From the NCBI GenBank assembly GCA_022828595.1, contig JAKGHH010000002.1, forward strand, positions 46,898,631 to 46,962,630: a stretch of DNA of 64,000 nt, given 5' to 3'. The notes under the pieces are model-generated. The model was not told where the DNA came from, did no database searches, and worked only from the letters and a program-made list of their open reading frames with translations. The position numbers and the translations under genes were made by a program. This document shows positions 13,101-23,550 of the stretch, one piece after another (within the stretch, counting starts at the first letter, position 1; every line of letters starts with the position of its first letter). This stretch comes from Nelumbo lutea (taxonomy: Eukaryota > Streptophyta > Magnoliopsida > Proteales > Nelumbonaceae).

Positions 13101-16100
13101 AGACGAAGATAACACCATTATTTCACTAAACTATGGAGCCATTTTGGCGTGAAGCCAAAATTTTGACACACTTTGAATTGCACTTGCATTTGAAGACAGT
13201 AAAATTTTAGAATAATGGCCATTTTGATGTAAAGTCAAGGCAAAAAATTAAAAACGAGGATTATATTGTAAAGATGTTTAAGTTATGTTTGGTACTTTGG
13301 TTTGGTTTGAAGGAAAAGGTAGATAAAGGAAGGGAAAGTTAGGGAAAGTCATTTAAGGTTTGTAAAGGTTTTTCTACCTTTTCCTACTTTTTCCTTCAAA
13401 CCAAACACAGTGTGGCTCTGTTTAGTTTACAATTAGAATTGGAATTGAAATCTAAGTGGTCCATTCCCATAGTCTGTTAGATCCGACAAGAATGGGAGTG
13501 ATAATTGGAATCAATAGGAATTGGATTTGATTCCCGATGGTGGGTGAGGGAATGACCATTCCTTCAAAAGGGAGAATGTCATTCCATGAGGAATGAGAAT
13601 GAGATTCAGATTCTAGACTCCTACTCCTGTGAGCCAAATGGGGCCTTATCATTAGGCACCTTGGGTGCGCCAACTCTGGGTTTCAGTCACATGGTCACAT
13701 CCCAAGGCCTAATCTTTTAGGCTTCGTTTGGTTTGTGGGAAGGTTTCAGTGGGATGGGAAAGTGTAAAAATTTACCTTTCCATTATTTGGTTTTATATAT
13801 GGGAAAATAATAGGAAAACATTGTTACTAGGGAGAAGAGAGAAGAAGGTGAGGGGGAAGAGGAAGAGGAAAATGGGCGAAGAGACTGAGAACTCCATGAT
13901 TGAAGATCCGAAGATGTCCTCCCCCCTCCTCCACCGGTGCTTAATCAACCACCACAAATGGTTCCCCTTTCTTCGCACTTTCTCTGTAACAAAGGATGAT
14001 CGGAGACGAATAGCCACTGTGGGGTGCTCTGGTCACCGCCATTGCTCTTTCCTATGTTCATTGTCGAGAAGACGATGAACAGTGTTGCAAAAAACAAAAC
14101 ACGAAAAGGCGGAAAGCTAAGATGTAACAATGTTGCAAAGATGATGAACAGTGCTTTGGTCACTGTCGCTGCTTTGCTCTTTCCTGTGTTCGTTGTCGAG
14201 AAGATGATGAATAGTGTTGCAAAAAACAAAACACGAAAGAAGAAAGAGAAGAAGAGAGGAGAGAAGGAGGAAGGGAGTGGCTGAGAGGGGGTGTCGCCAC
14301 CGCTGCTCTCCTTCTAGGTTCAAACGGGGAAGAGGAAGTAACAGTGGTTGCTCAGTTTTTCCACTGAGGCCGCAATGTTTTGCTGCAATCTCGATTCCAC
14401 GATTTTGGGATCTGTCATTCCACATTTTTCTAATCCCATCCCTCTATTTCCCTTAAAATAAACAAGAGAATCCCATCCCACAAACAAAATGGAGCCTTAG
14501 GTCTCGTCTGCTCGCAATACAACCACAATGTCATTGGACATTGTAAACTGTTGGAGGCAAAATTGCTTATAATATAAGATTTTTTTCCACAAAATTCTCA
14601 ACCAAACAGAGCCTTGTGCTTTGATTGCAATTAGTGGCGAGTTGGGCTGAGCAATAGTTAAAATTTCAATAGGTTGGGCCCAAATGCCTAGATCCATGTA
14701 GAACTTCAAATTGGGCACCCCTAAGGCCATAATGCCTAGTTGGTCTCGTAGCAAGTGTATATAGTATCCTTGGCAATGTTTAAAAAAATGATCGGGAGGA
14801 ATCGTTTTGGCCATCGGTTTTCTGGGTTGATGGTTTGATTGTTTGGTTTGAATGGATGGTCCATTTTGATAAAAAATAAAATAAAATAAAAATTAAGATA
14901 AAAATGACTAAAAACCGTTGAATAGGTTGACGGTTCGACTATCTAGGTCAAGATTAATGGGTCATTGATCGATTCAATAGTTTTAGCCAGGGATCGGGTT
15001 TGAGGTAAAATGGAATCGGTTGCCTGGACAGTTCACGGGCCGAATGGTCCGATTGTCCAGGTCAACGGTGGTTGAAAATCATGATCCTTGGTGATACTTG
15101 TGTTTTGGTGAATTCAAGATGCAACAAGATCAGTCTCAGTGATTCTGATGCATCAAAATGGGAATTGGAATGGTCTATTCTCATTAGGCCTGTTAGTGGT
15201 ACCTGAAAATCCAAGGCCCAATCTGACATCCAGTTCGATTATCTCGGATTCGGATGATGCATTTGTGTAATTGGATCAGATTTGGATGTTACAATCTACA
15301 TCCGATTAGTAATAGAATTGGATTCGGATTTGACCCATCCGATTACTAATATATATAAATTTAGTATGTTGTATTTATATTAATTTATTATATATATTAG
15401 TTGAAAATAAATAAATTTTTAATTTTTTCTAATATTTTAAAAAAATTACAGTGGAGTCTAATTATATCTAAATCCAATCCAAGTCCGTTAGGATTCTAAT
15501 TCAAATCCGTTTTTAAATCCGATTTGAGTGTAATTTCTCAGAAATTGAATCGGATTCGGATTTTACTGCATTTGATCCGATTACAGTCCTAATTCCCATA
15601 GTCTGTTTGATTCAGATAGCAATTTTATTTTTTGATAGAACCATGATGTACTACATAAGCCAGGGGTTAACACATTTTCAGACCAGAAATTCAAATAAGC
15701 TGAAATGGAATTTCATTCCCTTGAATGACCATTTCCCAAATGAAAGAATGTCATTCCATCAGAAATATTCTGATTCCACCCAACGAAAAGTTAATTCCAG
15801 CCCCTATCGATACCTAAGTATATAACCCATTGCTGAGGATTTGAAAAGGTGTAATTGGTACAATAGTGTTGTGTTGCAGCTGTAACGTTTTGCTTGATCA
15901 ATACAAATTGCTACTTCTACTGAAATATAAAATTTGATGTCCTCAGACATGTTTAACAAAAGCAAGTTTGACAACAGAAACCACTGCACCAAACACTATT
16001 ATGTAGTAAGATGGGATGATTTTCTTATAAATGATTCTCTTTGGCATTATAATCAAACCACCACTATCCAAACACCCCGTTAACGTAGTATATTTAATTC

Positions 16101-16276
16101 CACAGAACTCGTTGAAGTTTATTCAGCAAGTGGTTCTTGAAGACGAGACCAAATTGAAGGGAATCCCACCAGAAGATTGCTCCAAAATCATGTTATGGCA
16201 TCTCCACATACCAAGCCCCATGATACCAAATCAACGATGTTCTCTCGCCCAATCAGAAGGTACCAGTAGTAGATAG
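10163..16276 (+). CDS. IRX9: IRX9-like glycosyltransferase family 43 protein (xylan backbone synthesis), three coding exons
   Basis: Exons are 10163-10836, 11866-12100 and 16106-16276, with GT donors (GTATGA, GTTAGT) and AG acceptors (TTGCAG, TCCACAG). The joined frame is open, 1080 nt, 359 residues, close to the usual IRX9 length of about 350. Residues 17-36 form one membrane segment after a basic N-terminus, as expected for a Golgi type II protein; a stem follows, and the GT43 domain starts near residue 110 (KLLILITPTRSKDP). Family hallmarks are VYDLDFF (212-218), EGPVCDSSQVIGW (245-257), SSFAFN (275-280), WDPERWGR (285-292), and in exon 3 QQVVLEDETKLKG and CSKIMLW. GT43 proteins IRX9 and IRX14, with IRX10, build the xylan backbone of secondary walls. 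The usual FADDDN site reads FAAASN (206-211), so no DxD is present; IRX9 proteins are reported to lack an intact DxD and to act partly structurally. Intron 2 is about 4.0 kb and full of repeats. Family confidence is high; IRX9 versus IRX9-like is inferred. Confidence 0.93.
11445..11600. repeat. Short tandem repeat in IRX9 intron 1
   Basis: The word TTTCTGACAACCATGAA occurs three times, and ACAACCATGAAGGTTGTATTAT twice in shortened form, within intron 1. ACAACCATGAAGGTTGT is itself palindromic. No coding role seen. Confidence 0.55.
12126..12335. mobile_element. hAT-like MITE family R1, copy b, truncated
   Basis: Begins CAAGTTTTAAAAACC like the other R1 elements, 26 bases inside IRX9 intron 2, and keeps the family's central words, but lacks the right inverted end. 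The next repeat (a GCAAAT-rich element) starts where the R1 sequence stops, so this copy looks cut by a later insertion or deletion. Confidence 0.45.
12341..12560. mobile_element. Decayed MITE related to the 20728-20994 element
   Basis: The left part (GCAGTGCAAATAATT) and right part (AGTACAAATAAAATTG then ACCAAACACAACTTTAAG) are inverted relative to each other, and the interior shares words with the better preserved element at 20728-20994. Exact termini are not resolved. Lies within IRX9 intron 2. Confidence 0.4.
12965..13037 (-). tRNA. tRNA-Arg-like pseudogene or relic
   Basis: On the minus strand the sequence begins GCGTCTGTAGTTCAGTGG and has an A box (TAGTTCAGTGG), an anticodon arm with loop TTCTTAA, and a B-box-like GTTTGATTC, at tRNA spacing and total length (about 73 nt). 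It lines up closely with plant tRNA-Arg(CCU), which has loop TTCCTAA and GTTCGA in the T arm. Nearly all differences are C-to-T or G-to-A changes. The anticodon position now reads CUU, and several stem pairs are broken. It lies in IRX9 intron 2 on the opposite strand. It is probably a dead tRNA copy, or the head of a tRNA-derived SINE; no poly(A) or second module is clear downstream. Confidence 0.65.
13285..13415. mobile_element. Hairpin MITE in IRX9 intron 2
   Basis: GTTTGGTTTGAAGGAAAAGG near 13302 is matched in inverted order by CTTTTTCCTTCAAACCAAAC near 13388. The middle is AG-rich then CT-rich, as in the 2278-2396 element. No target duplication could be assigned. Non-coding. Confidence 0.5.
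13720..14496. mobile_element. PIF/Harbinger-like non-autonomous element, 777 bp
   Basis: The left end GGCTTCGTTTGGTTTGTGGG and right end CCCACAAACAAAATGGAGCC are inverted repeats. They are flanked by TTA at 13717-13719 and 14497-14499, the trinucleotide duplicated by PIF/Harbinger transposases. The interior contains a direct duplication of about 65 bases (about 14041-14105 and 14175-14238, sharing TTGCAAAAAACAAAACACGA) and several overlapping frames of low complexity that resemble no protein. No transposase. Lies inside IRX9 intron 2. Confidence 0.7.
14774..15083. mobile_element. hAT-like MITE, family R1, copy c (310 bp)
   Basis: The termini CAATGTTTAAAAAAATGATC and GGTTGAAAATCATG are imperfect inverted repeats. 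The element sits between an exact 8-bp direct duplication, ATCCTTGG, at 14766-14773 and 15084-15091. Eight-base duplications are the hAT signature. Non-coding; within IRX9 intron 2. Confidence 0.7.
15190..15595. repeat. Dispersed repeat, shared with 22555-22990
   Basis: Contains the ordered words TCGATTATCTCGGATTCGGATGATG, in shortened and changed form, then GTTACAATCTACAT and GGATTCGGATTTGACCC. The same order occurs at 22555-22990. The ends are GGAT/ATCC-rich and partly complementary, suggesting a TIR element. Intron 2 of IRX9. Confidence 0.5.
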
Positions 16277-16537
16277 CAGAGAAAATCATGAAAAAGAACT
16301 AGTCAGATGGAACTTTAATATTTAATTAATTGTTTTTTTTACCTTGTAATATTTTCTCCTATTTTGCAGAGTTCAATATTTTCGATTTTGCAACGTTTTA
16401 TTGTTCTTCTTATATCTGAGATCACTCTCTTGATTTTGATATTTAGTCGATCGGCGTAACTGATCTAACCATCATAGTTGATTATCGAGAGTCCCGGTGA
16501 AAATACAAAAAAAATCCTCTTATTTCCAACTCAACGA

Positions 16538-16565
16538 TGAGAGAGAGAGAGAGAGAGAGAGAGAG
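16538..16565. repeat. (GA)n microsatellite between convergent genes
   Basis: About fourteen GA units lie between the IRX9 stop (16276) and the cupin stop (16593), probably in the 3'UTR of the minus-strand cupin gene, where the transcript would carry (UC)n. Confidence 0.85.
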
Positions 16566-16592
16566 GGAACCACAGCTTTCTCATCCTCTGTT

Positions 16593-18384
16593 CTAGCTAT
16601 AATTAAAGCCCAGATTTCTTCGGCCGTTGTTGGCTTGTTGCTGCTGCGTATTTTCTGGGACTGCAGGTGTAGATGGGAGGATGATCGATTCTCTCTGGGC
16701 GTCGATCAGCTTCTGGAGCCTCTCTTCACTCACATCGAATGCCGTAGCTAGCTCAGGGCCGCTCATGGTGTGGAGGATGGAGCTGGCCCCCACCAGGAAC
16801 TGGGGTCGGTTTTTTCGGGCCGATGTGGTGAACCCAAAGAACTCCATGGGCCCAATCATGGATGCAGTCTGGCAGAAGGGAAAGTACCTCGGCACCCAGA
16901 ACACGTCGCCTTCATCTACCTCTGCGGTCATCGCAGTGGTTCCGTTCGGGAAGACAACCTCGATCAACCCAGATCCTCTCAACACAACCCCATACTCTGT
17001 CGCCGTTGGGTTGACGTGTGGCGCCATCATCGATCCCTAACATCGAATATATGGATTGCAGACGTCAGTACTGCACGACGGCGACGTACAAGTAAACCAA
17101 AGAGCACAGTTGATATCGTGCAGTGGTGTTGTTTATGGTCAATAGTAGGTGATTAACAGAAATGTTTCACCGGCGGGTAAGTAATTAGGCTAGTAATTAC
17201 CGCAGTGAGGTTGACATAATAAACACCAATGCCGGAGTGTCGGAGAGCGGAGAAATCTTCTTCGTCAACGGCAACACTCCATCCATAGTTATTCTTGAAA
17301 TCAGGCTTCCTATCGTAGAGGCTGTACGAGGCAGTAGTAGACGGAACGCCTCTGTGTCTGTGCTCAGATTTAAGGAGCTCCGTCCACGTTGACGTCCATC
17401 TGTCCAGGTGGTCGGCGTCCTTGACGAATATGATTGGCCCGCCTTCTTGTCCGATCAAGATATCTTCCAATTCGCTCGATGAAACCTGCGATGATGATAT
17501 TATTCAGTCTTGCTAATTCTGAGTGTTCCTTTCACCTTCATATTCAAATTAGATGACGATAACTAAAGAAGGTGTGGTCTTACATTAAATGCCGCTGCAA
17601 GAGTTGTTTTATCAAACCCTCTGAGTACAGATCTGGGGTAAGATCCTCCACCAATGAAGAACGACTGCAGAGAGTAATTAAGTGTGAGCAAGACTCGAAA
17701 TCACATCTCATTTCATCTATATATAGTTTTCTGTTTAAATTAAGATGAGGAAAAGGATGGATGAACCTGGAAGAGACCACTTTGGATGCTCTCGGACGTG
17801 TCAATACCGCAAATGATCTGGAGTCTCTGGTCCTTTCCGTTATTCATCAGGTAGAATGCTGAACCAGCAGGGATTCTATACACATCTCCCACCTTCAATT
17901 GCCCCTCCTCCAGTTGTCTACCGTGGGAGATCCGTCCGATCTTCCCTTCGCCTGCGCATTGAAGATAGCATGCAAGAGTCAGGCAGAGGCAGGACAAGAC
18001 ACAGCGTAAGAAGAATCAGAAACCCGTGCAACCCAGCAGAGAAGACACAGCCACACAAAGCGAGGTGGTCACCCAGTACGTACCTTCGTGAACGAAGATG
18101 ATCAAATTGGAATCAATGTACTGAGGAATGAAAAAAGTGTTTGGTTCCATGGTTATGAAGCCGATGTGCATTGGGCTCTCCACACTCTTTGTTCTGAGTC
18201 CTCTGACGACTCTCATCTGGCCAGCATCAGTCTGGAAGACTTGCTTCGAATGCTGCAACAAGAATATCTCTCCTCTCCCTCTCTCTCGTCTTTCTTCTTC
18301 TCTTGCGTATCCTACGGAGAAGAACACCGGCAGTAACAGCACCAGGAAAAACGTTGCTTTGCCTTTCATCATAGACATTCCCAT
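16593..18384 (-). CDS. Vicilin-like (7S globulin-type) bicupin protein, five exons
   Basis: Minus-strand exons are 18384-18084, 17951-17767, 17664-17584, 17485-17201 and 17036-16593. All four introns have GT donors (GTACGT, GTTCAT, GTAAGA, GTAATT) and AG acceptors. The joined frame is open, 1296 nt, 431 residues. Residues 1-27 are a clear signal peptide (FFLVLLLPVFFSVGYA). The N-terminal cupin runs about 35-190 (MHIGFITMEPNTFFIPQYID) and the C-terminal cupin about 215-390 (YDRKPDFKNNYGWS, GDVFWVPRYFPFCQ, FFGFTTSARKNRPQFL). The sequence resembles the Arabidopsis At2g28490 type of vicilin-like proteins. In the C-terminal cupin the metal motif reads G-x5-H-x-N-x4-E (H291, N293, E298): the second His is Asn, as is common in storage-type cupins. 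Likely secretory/vacuolar and possibly seed-expressed; expression is inferred from family only. Start chosen as the first Met before the signal peptide. Confidence 0.92.
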
Positions 18385-18688
18385 TGTCTCAGTCTCAGTC
18401 TCTTTTCTCTTGGCTTACCTCTGTTGATCGAGTGGAATTAAGGCCTTGAGAGGGATGAGCTTATGAAGGGTGGGTGGGGGAGCTTGTTGTCACAAGCGTC
18501 AGTCATGCGGGGTTTTAAGGGTATGCTGCTGCAACCTCCATCTCTATGTATCGACCGTTGAGATCTGGAGAGAGTTTTGATTCACTCGTGGTCGTGGATG
18601 CCTTAAGCCGAGTCAGAGTCTATTTCTCTTATTAGTTTCCATTTATTACGCAGAACCGCGCTTGTATCATCAGCTCGTTTGAGTGTTT

Positions 18689-19130
18689 CAAGGGGCGTTT
18701 TACAACGTGAGTTCTCTTTCTTATTGCCAATTTCAAAAGCAAATAAAAAACATCTGGTTTGAAAACTTATTATTTTTCAAAAACAAAAGCCAACAAAAAA
18801 AAACGTGTTATTGGTTGTGTGTGTGGTTTTTTTCTTTTTTTGTTCTCAAAAATGAAAAAAAAAAATTTAGTTTAAAAAACATGTTTTCATATGTTATTTA
18901 ATATCTTGTTCTATAAGTCATAAAATTTCTACTTTTCTAAACTATGTACAAAATTTGTTTTTATTTTAAAAATCATTTTTTTGATGATTCCAACATGTAA
19001 TGTTTTTTGAGATAAAATTGACTTGTTTTTATCTTTGAAAATGAACAGTTTTTCTTTTCGTTTTTTTGCTGATGTTTTGATTTCAAAAACAAATGAAAAC
19101 AAAAGACATTCATATGGTAGAACGTCCCAT
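18689..19130. mobile_element. Putative TIR element upstream of the cupin gene
   Basis: AGGGGCGTTTTACAAC on the left and GGTAGAACGTCCCAT on the right are inverted relative to each other. The interior is rich in TTTTCAAAAAC-type words that can pair (CAAAAACAAAAGCC against TTTTTTGCTGATGTTTTGAT). No target duplication was found. Non-coding. Confidence 0.45.
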
Positions 19131-19287
19131 CACTGTGGAAGTAATTTGCTTGATCCCTTAATTGTATAAATTTGACAATGTTCTGTTGCTATGGCTCACA
19201 AATGCAAATACGTACGGTACAAATGCTTATAAAATAATATAAAATATAAGGTTTTCAATATATATATTTATATTTGTATTCTTGGAC

Positions 19288-19410
19288 TCAGTTTGGAAGG
19301 AGTACAAATACAAATATATAGAGTACAAAACCTTGTTTTTTTTTATATTATTTTGTATGTATTTGCAATGTACATTTTTGTATATATTTGTTTTTGTACT
19401 CTTTCCAAAC
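19288..19410. mobile_element. Hairpin MITE (GTTTGGAAGGAGTACAAATAC type)
   Basis: CAGTTTGGAAGGAGTACAAA is matched in inverted order by TTTGTACTCTTTCCAAACCT. The same termini recur at 19829-19960. Confidence 0.5.
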
Positions 19411-19828
19411 CTAGCCTATAGGTTTACTGCAGGATTTTATTTTGGGTAAAAGACTTAAAACATACATTAAGTTTTAATTAAGGCTGTGTTTGGTTTGAAG
19501 GACATAGCTTAGTTGACTTAAATATACCCCAAGTTTTTTAAATAGACTTAAAAGATATTGACCAACTTTCCCCCCTCTCAAAATCCGAAAAAAGAACGCC
19601 CCCTAAAAGAATTATTAGTGGAACCGTTTATGCTTTCATGATCTACTCCTCCAATTAATACCATAAAATACAATGGATATGATATGCATTGGTTAATTTG
19701 TACCATTGTGTAACATTTATTTTCCATGCTAATTGTTGACGAGTAATTTTTCAAATAAAATAGTGAAGGCCATCCTTATTATAATTCAAATAACACAATA
19801 GGTGAATAAACAACAAGGTTCATTTGTT

Positions 19829-19960
19829 AAGGCTCAATTTGGAAAGAGTATAAATACAAATATATACAATACAAATACATACAAAATAATACAAAATACA
19901 AGGTTTTGCACTCTACAATATATTTGCATGTATACTCCTTCCAAACTGAGCCTAAAGGAC
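19829..19960. mobile_element. Hairpin MITE, second copy of the same type
   Basis: AGGCTCAATTTGGAAAGAG at the left and CTCCTTCCAAACTGAGCCT at the right form a near-complete inverted repeat around an ACAAATAC-rich core. Confidence 0.6.
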
Positions 19961-20163
19961 AAAATAGGATTTAAATGAATTTTCATATAACGTTTCATTG
20001 GTGGAGGGTATGTTTAAGTCTAGTAGGGTGAATCTACAAGGTATCTTTATGTCCGTTTTAAAAATTCAATGTATTTTTAAGTCTTTTATCTTTTTATTTA
20101 AAAAATAAATAAAACTGTGTTACATAAAAAGTCCATTTGTTTTATTTAAAAGATAATCATACA

Positions 20164-20460
20164 CATTGTTTTCAAAATTGGATTGGACTGAACGGTCAGA
20201 CCAAAAAAACCGGAAATCGGTCAGGTGACCGGTTCCTTTTCTCCAAAAATCAGATTTCCCCCCAAAACCATTGATTTTGGTCAGCGAACCACTGAATCGG
20301 GTGGTTAATCGTTCAAACCATTTTGACCATTTTTAATTTTTTAATTTTTTTAATTTTTCTATTAGAATGGGCCAAGCGTTCGATTCAAATAATCGAACCG
20401 TTCAACCTGATAACCGAACCCTTGACTAGTTAAATCACCGAATCGGTTTTAAAAACCATG
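20164..20460. mobile_element. hAT-like MITE, family R1, copy d (297 bp), cleanest copy
   Basis: The ends CATTGTTTTCAAAATTGG and CGGTTTTAAAAACCATG are inverted repeats. The flanking 8-bp duplication ATCATACA is exact (20156-20163 and 20461-20468). The interior carries GGTGACCGGTTCC, shared with copy a. Non-coding. Confidence 0.75.
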
Positions 20461-20727
20461 ATCATACATATACGCAAACACCCTCCCTTTTATGGGTGAA
20501 AATGTATGAAAGTCAAATAAAAATTGACTTGCAAAACCAAATTTTATATTATTACTTCATATTTGACTTTATTTTGTTTGATTCTAAGGATTAAGATGGG
20601 AAATAAATAATGTGGTTCCCACTTTATATGAAAAATAATGAAGGCAGAAGAAAGGTTATTTATTTGGGAGGAGTAAACTAGAATAAATGATATGGTCCAA
20701 TTAAACTGATGCAAATTTTACACTTAA

Positions 20728-20994
20728 GGTTGTGTTAGGTTGCAGTGCAATTTTATTTGCACAAGTATAAACGTATGGGAGTGCAAATGAAAAAAAAATG
20801 TAAATTCTCATTTAATTTTGTTTTAAGTTTTACTTTGTTCTGCTTCATGTCTTAATTTACTTTATTTGTACTACAATCAAATAAGATAAACTAAAATGTG
20901 AAACAAAAATAAGTTAAAATTTACATTCAAATCATTTGCACTGCCATAATTTTGCACCAGTACAAATTTATTTGTATTGCAACCAAACACAGCC
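20728..20994. mobile_element. Tourist-like MITE, 267 bp
   Basis: GGTTGTGTTAGGTTGCAGTG and ATTGCAACCAAACACAGCC are inverted ends, flanked by TAA on both sides (20725-20727 and 20995-20997). TTTGCAC and GTGCAAAT words repeat inside. Fits PIF/Harbinger-type MITEs. Confidence 0.65.
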
Positions 20995-21216
20995 TAAGGC
21001 TCCATTTGCAAAGGGGTCTTATTTATTTATTTATTTATTTTTAGAATTCCATTTGGAAAGAGTGCAAATACATATTTGCAAATACAGCCAAAGTGCAAAT
21101 ACAAATTTGCACTCTACAAATATACCTTCTCCGGTTCAGGTCAGTGCAAAATGGGTTCAGATTTTCATGTCCACTTTGCATTCATCTCGTTCATTTTCAG
21201 AAGTGCAAAGTTACAT

Positions 21217-21219
<3 letters not shown>

Positions 21220-21247
<28 letters not shown>
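21220..21247. repeat. (AT)n microsatellite
   Basis: Pure AT dinucleotides. The upstream 21003-21140 is another GCAAATAC-rich fragment of the local MITE families, without clear ends. Confidence 0.85.
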
Positions 21248-21249
21248 GC

Positions 21250-22554
21250 TGATGTTTACAAAAAATTATGTGCATTAAACCCAGGTCTCTCAAAGAGATT
21301 TTCTGACTATTGTGGAGGAGATTTTCAAATTTCTAACTGATATTTCAGTGACGATTATGGAGGAGATTTTGAAATTTCATCCAGTTCCTTGTAAGTTCAA
21401 CCATCTTGGTTGCAGAAACCAACCAACCTAATCTGATACACCTGTGACCAAAATATCCAATAGTAATTTGATCAAAACTAAATCGCATTGATGATCAATC
21501 ACAACAATTAATTGAATCTCTAAGTTAGAAATCGACATATTTCACTTTGCACGGGGACTAGAAGCCCTAAAAAGAGAAAAATGAGGAGGGAGAGAGGGAG
21601 CTTGAGTTGAGGTCTCTTCCACCGCAAATGCCTCATCTTGAAGGATGTTACATTTTGCCTTTTCTCCTTTGAGACTTCTGCTTATCCCTCGTTCTCTGAA
21701 ATACAGAGTTTTTTTTTTTTTTTTTTTTCACTCCGATTTCAAGTTTTAATTCACAAAAGATTATACAAGTTGAGTTGAATCCTCTACCCAATACGGGAGT
21801 TCTGTAGAGAAAGAGCTCTAATCAACAATAACCTTCCATAACTTGTAAGTTGTGAGATCACTCATTTTACTAGTCGGAAAATTCAGTTTCAGTTGCCGCC
21901 GGGTCGAGATCTTGCATGTTGCAGGTAGCTGCAATCAACGGTCGTGCCTCTGATAGAATTCTATAGTAAAAAATGGGAAAGAGTAATTGTTATCCAATAA
22001 ACATGATCCCCTTTAACAAACCGTGCGAATCTTAATTATTTATACTCTATAAATTTGCATTTATACTCCTTCGAAACTGAGCCTTATGTTCAAATAGTTC
22101 AAAGCATATATGTATTGGTTTTCAGGGTACCAAAGCACTAAATAGAACTTTTTCAGAGGTTTAAACATTAACGCCAATCTTAACATACCTATTTTGTGAG
22201 TTTATCAAACTGGAAAATAAAAAAATAAATAAAGGATCGGCTATTAAAAACTTTGAAAACATGATATTTGCGTATCCAAATTATACTTTCTTTGAACCAT
22301 GTCTTCAATATTTTATTTTAAATAAAAAAAATCAAAATATTTTAATTGAAGGATTTGTATACTCTAGCATATTCCTCATCTTATATATAAACTTTCAATA
22401 TTAAAATTAAATTAAATAAAATAAGGCTTAGGATGATAGTTTTTTCTCTTTATAATTTATAAGTTAAGATTGGTATGAAAGTTAAAATAAGAATATAATA
22501 TGAACAAAATGATACTTTAGATAATTAGATAAACTTCATGTAGTCTTGTCCATA
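21250..22554. other. Intergenic, no gene seen
   Basis: Contains a poly-T run near 21711-21728 and short unsupported frames only. No domain, RNA gene or repeat boundary recognised. Confidence 0.5.
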
Positions 22555-22990
22555 ATACCCAAAAATCCTAGGCTCGATCCAGATCCGATCCGATTATCTC
22601 ATACTTAGATGATGTATTTATGTAATCGGATAGGATTTATATGTTACAATCTACATTTAACTAATAATTGGATCGGATTTGACCCCATCTGATATGATTA
22701 TATTATAATATCTATTGATTTTAATATATAAAATTTATATAATTATATTTATGATTATAAAAACTATATTTTATATATTATTATTATATATATAATGAGT
22801 TCAGTATGTTATATTTACACTAATTTATTATATATAAAAATTGAAAAGTAATTTTTTTGTACTTTAAAAAGTTAAAATAGAGTCGGATTAAATCCGAATC
22901 GGTCCAAGTCTATTAGGATTCGAGTTAGAATCCAAAGCCTTCAAATATGACCAGATTACGGATCAGATTTGGATGCAAGTTTTTAGTCCT
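22555..22990. repeat. Dispersed repeat, shared with 15190-15595
   Basis: Same ordered landmarks as 15190-15595 (CCGATTATCTCATACTTAGATGATG in shortened form, GTTACAATCTACAT, GGATCGGATTTGACCCC, and a right end near TTTTTAGTCCTG). It ends exactly where the Gypsy remnant begins. Confidence 0.5.
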
Positions 22991-22995
22991 GTATG

Positions 22996-23550
22996 GCAGG
23001 TCCCAAGTGGGTTGGAAATGACCATGATCCCAAGGAAAAATTGCCTAAGAGGATACTATAAACGAAATCGTTGGGAAGTTTATATCAATCTACTAAGGAT
23101 AGGAGCCTATTCGCTGTCATTGTAGACAGACTGAAGCTGTCTGGCAGGCGACCTCAGTGTAAGGAGGAGGCCGATTTGCTAGAAGCTTCTCGCTCTCGCA
23201 GAGGTGAGTCTGCCTCGGATGAATTGGGGTCCTCATCTTCTGCCGAAGTGCTCACCTTGGCAGGATGAGGCTTCGCGAACTGTGTCGACGAACCCACTTC
23301 GGTTCCAGCGGACTCACTGCTCCCATGTACAAGGTTATCTAAAATAAGGCCAGACATAATGAATAAAAAGGGAACAATCAAAACTCGAAGTAAAAAAGGG
23401 GCGGTACAAGGCAAACTCACTAAAAGACGAAAGAGAAAGCAAACTACCCAGGATACAAAACACAAGCTAAACAACGGATGTGTGACCTCAACCCTTGGAT
23501 GCACTTTGAAGGACGAAGGAAAGGGGACTTGGGTCACCCCCTATTTATAG
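22996..23550 (-). pseudogene. Antisense-ORF N-terminal remnant of a Tat-type Gypsy element
   Basis: Minus-strand translation from about 23120 gives STMTANRLLSLVD, a stop, then Y-K-L-P and ILLGNF. This matches, residue by residue in places, the antisense ORF of the complete Tat element (STMTSKRLWSLIA, a stop, Y-N-L-T, ILPLGDF, in 55560-54892). Upstream lies a Ser/Glu-rich stretch starting MSGLILDNLVHGSSES. In both elements this frame starts near the 3' LTR and reads away from it. The remnant is cut off at about 22996. Function of the ORF is unknown. Confidence 0.6.
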
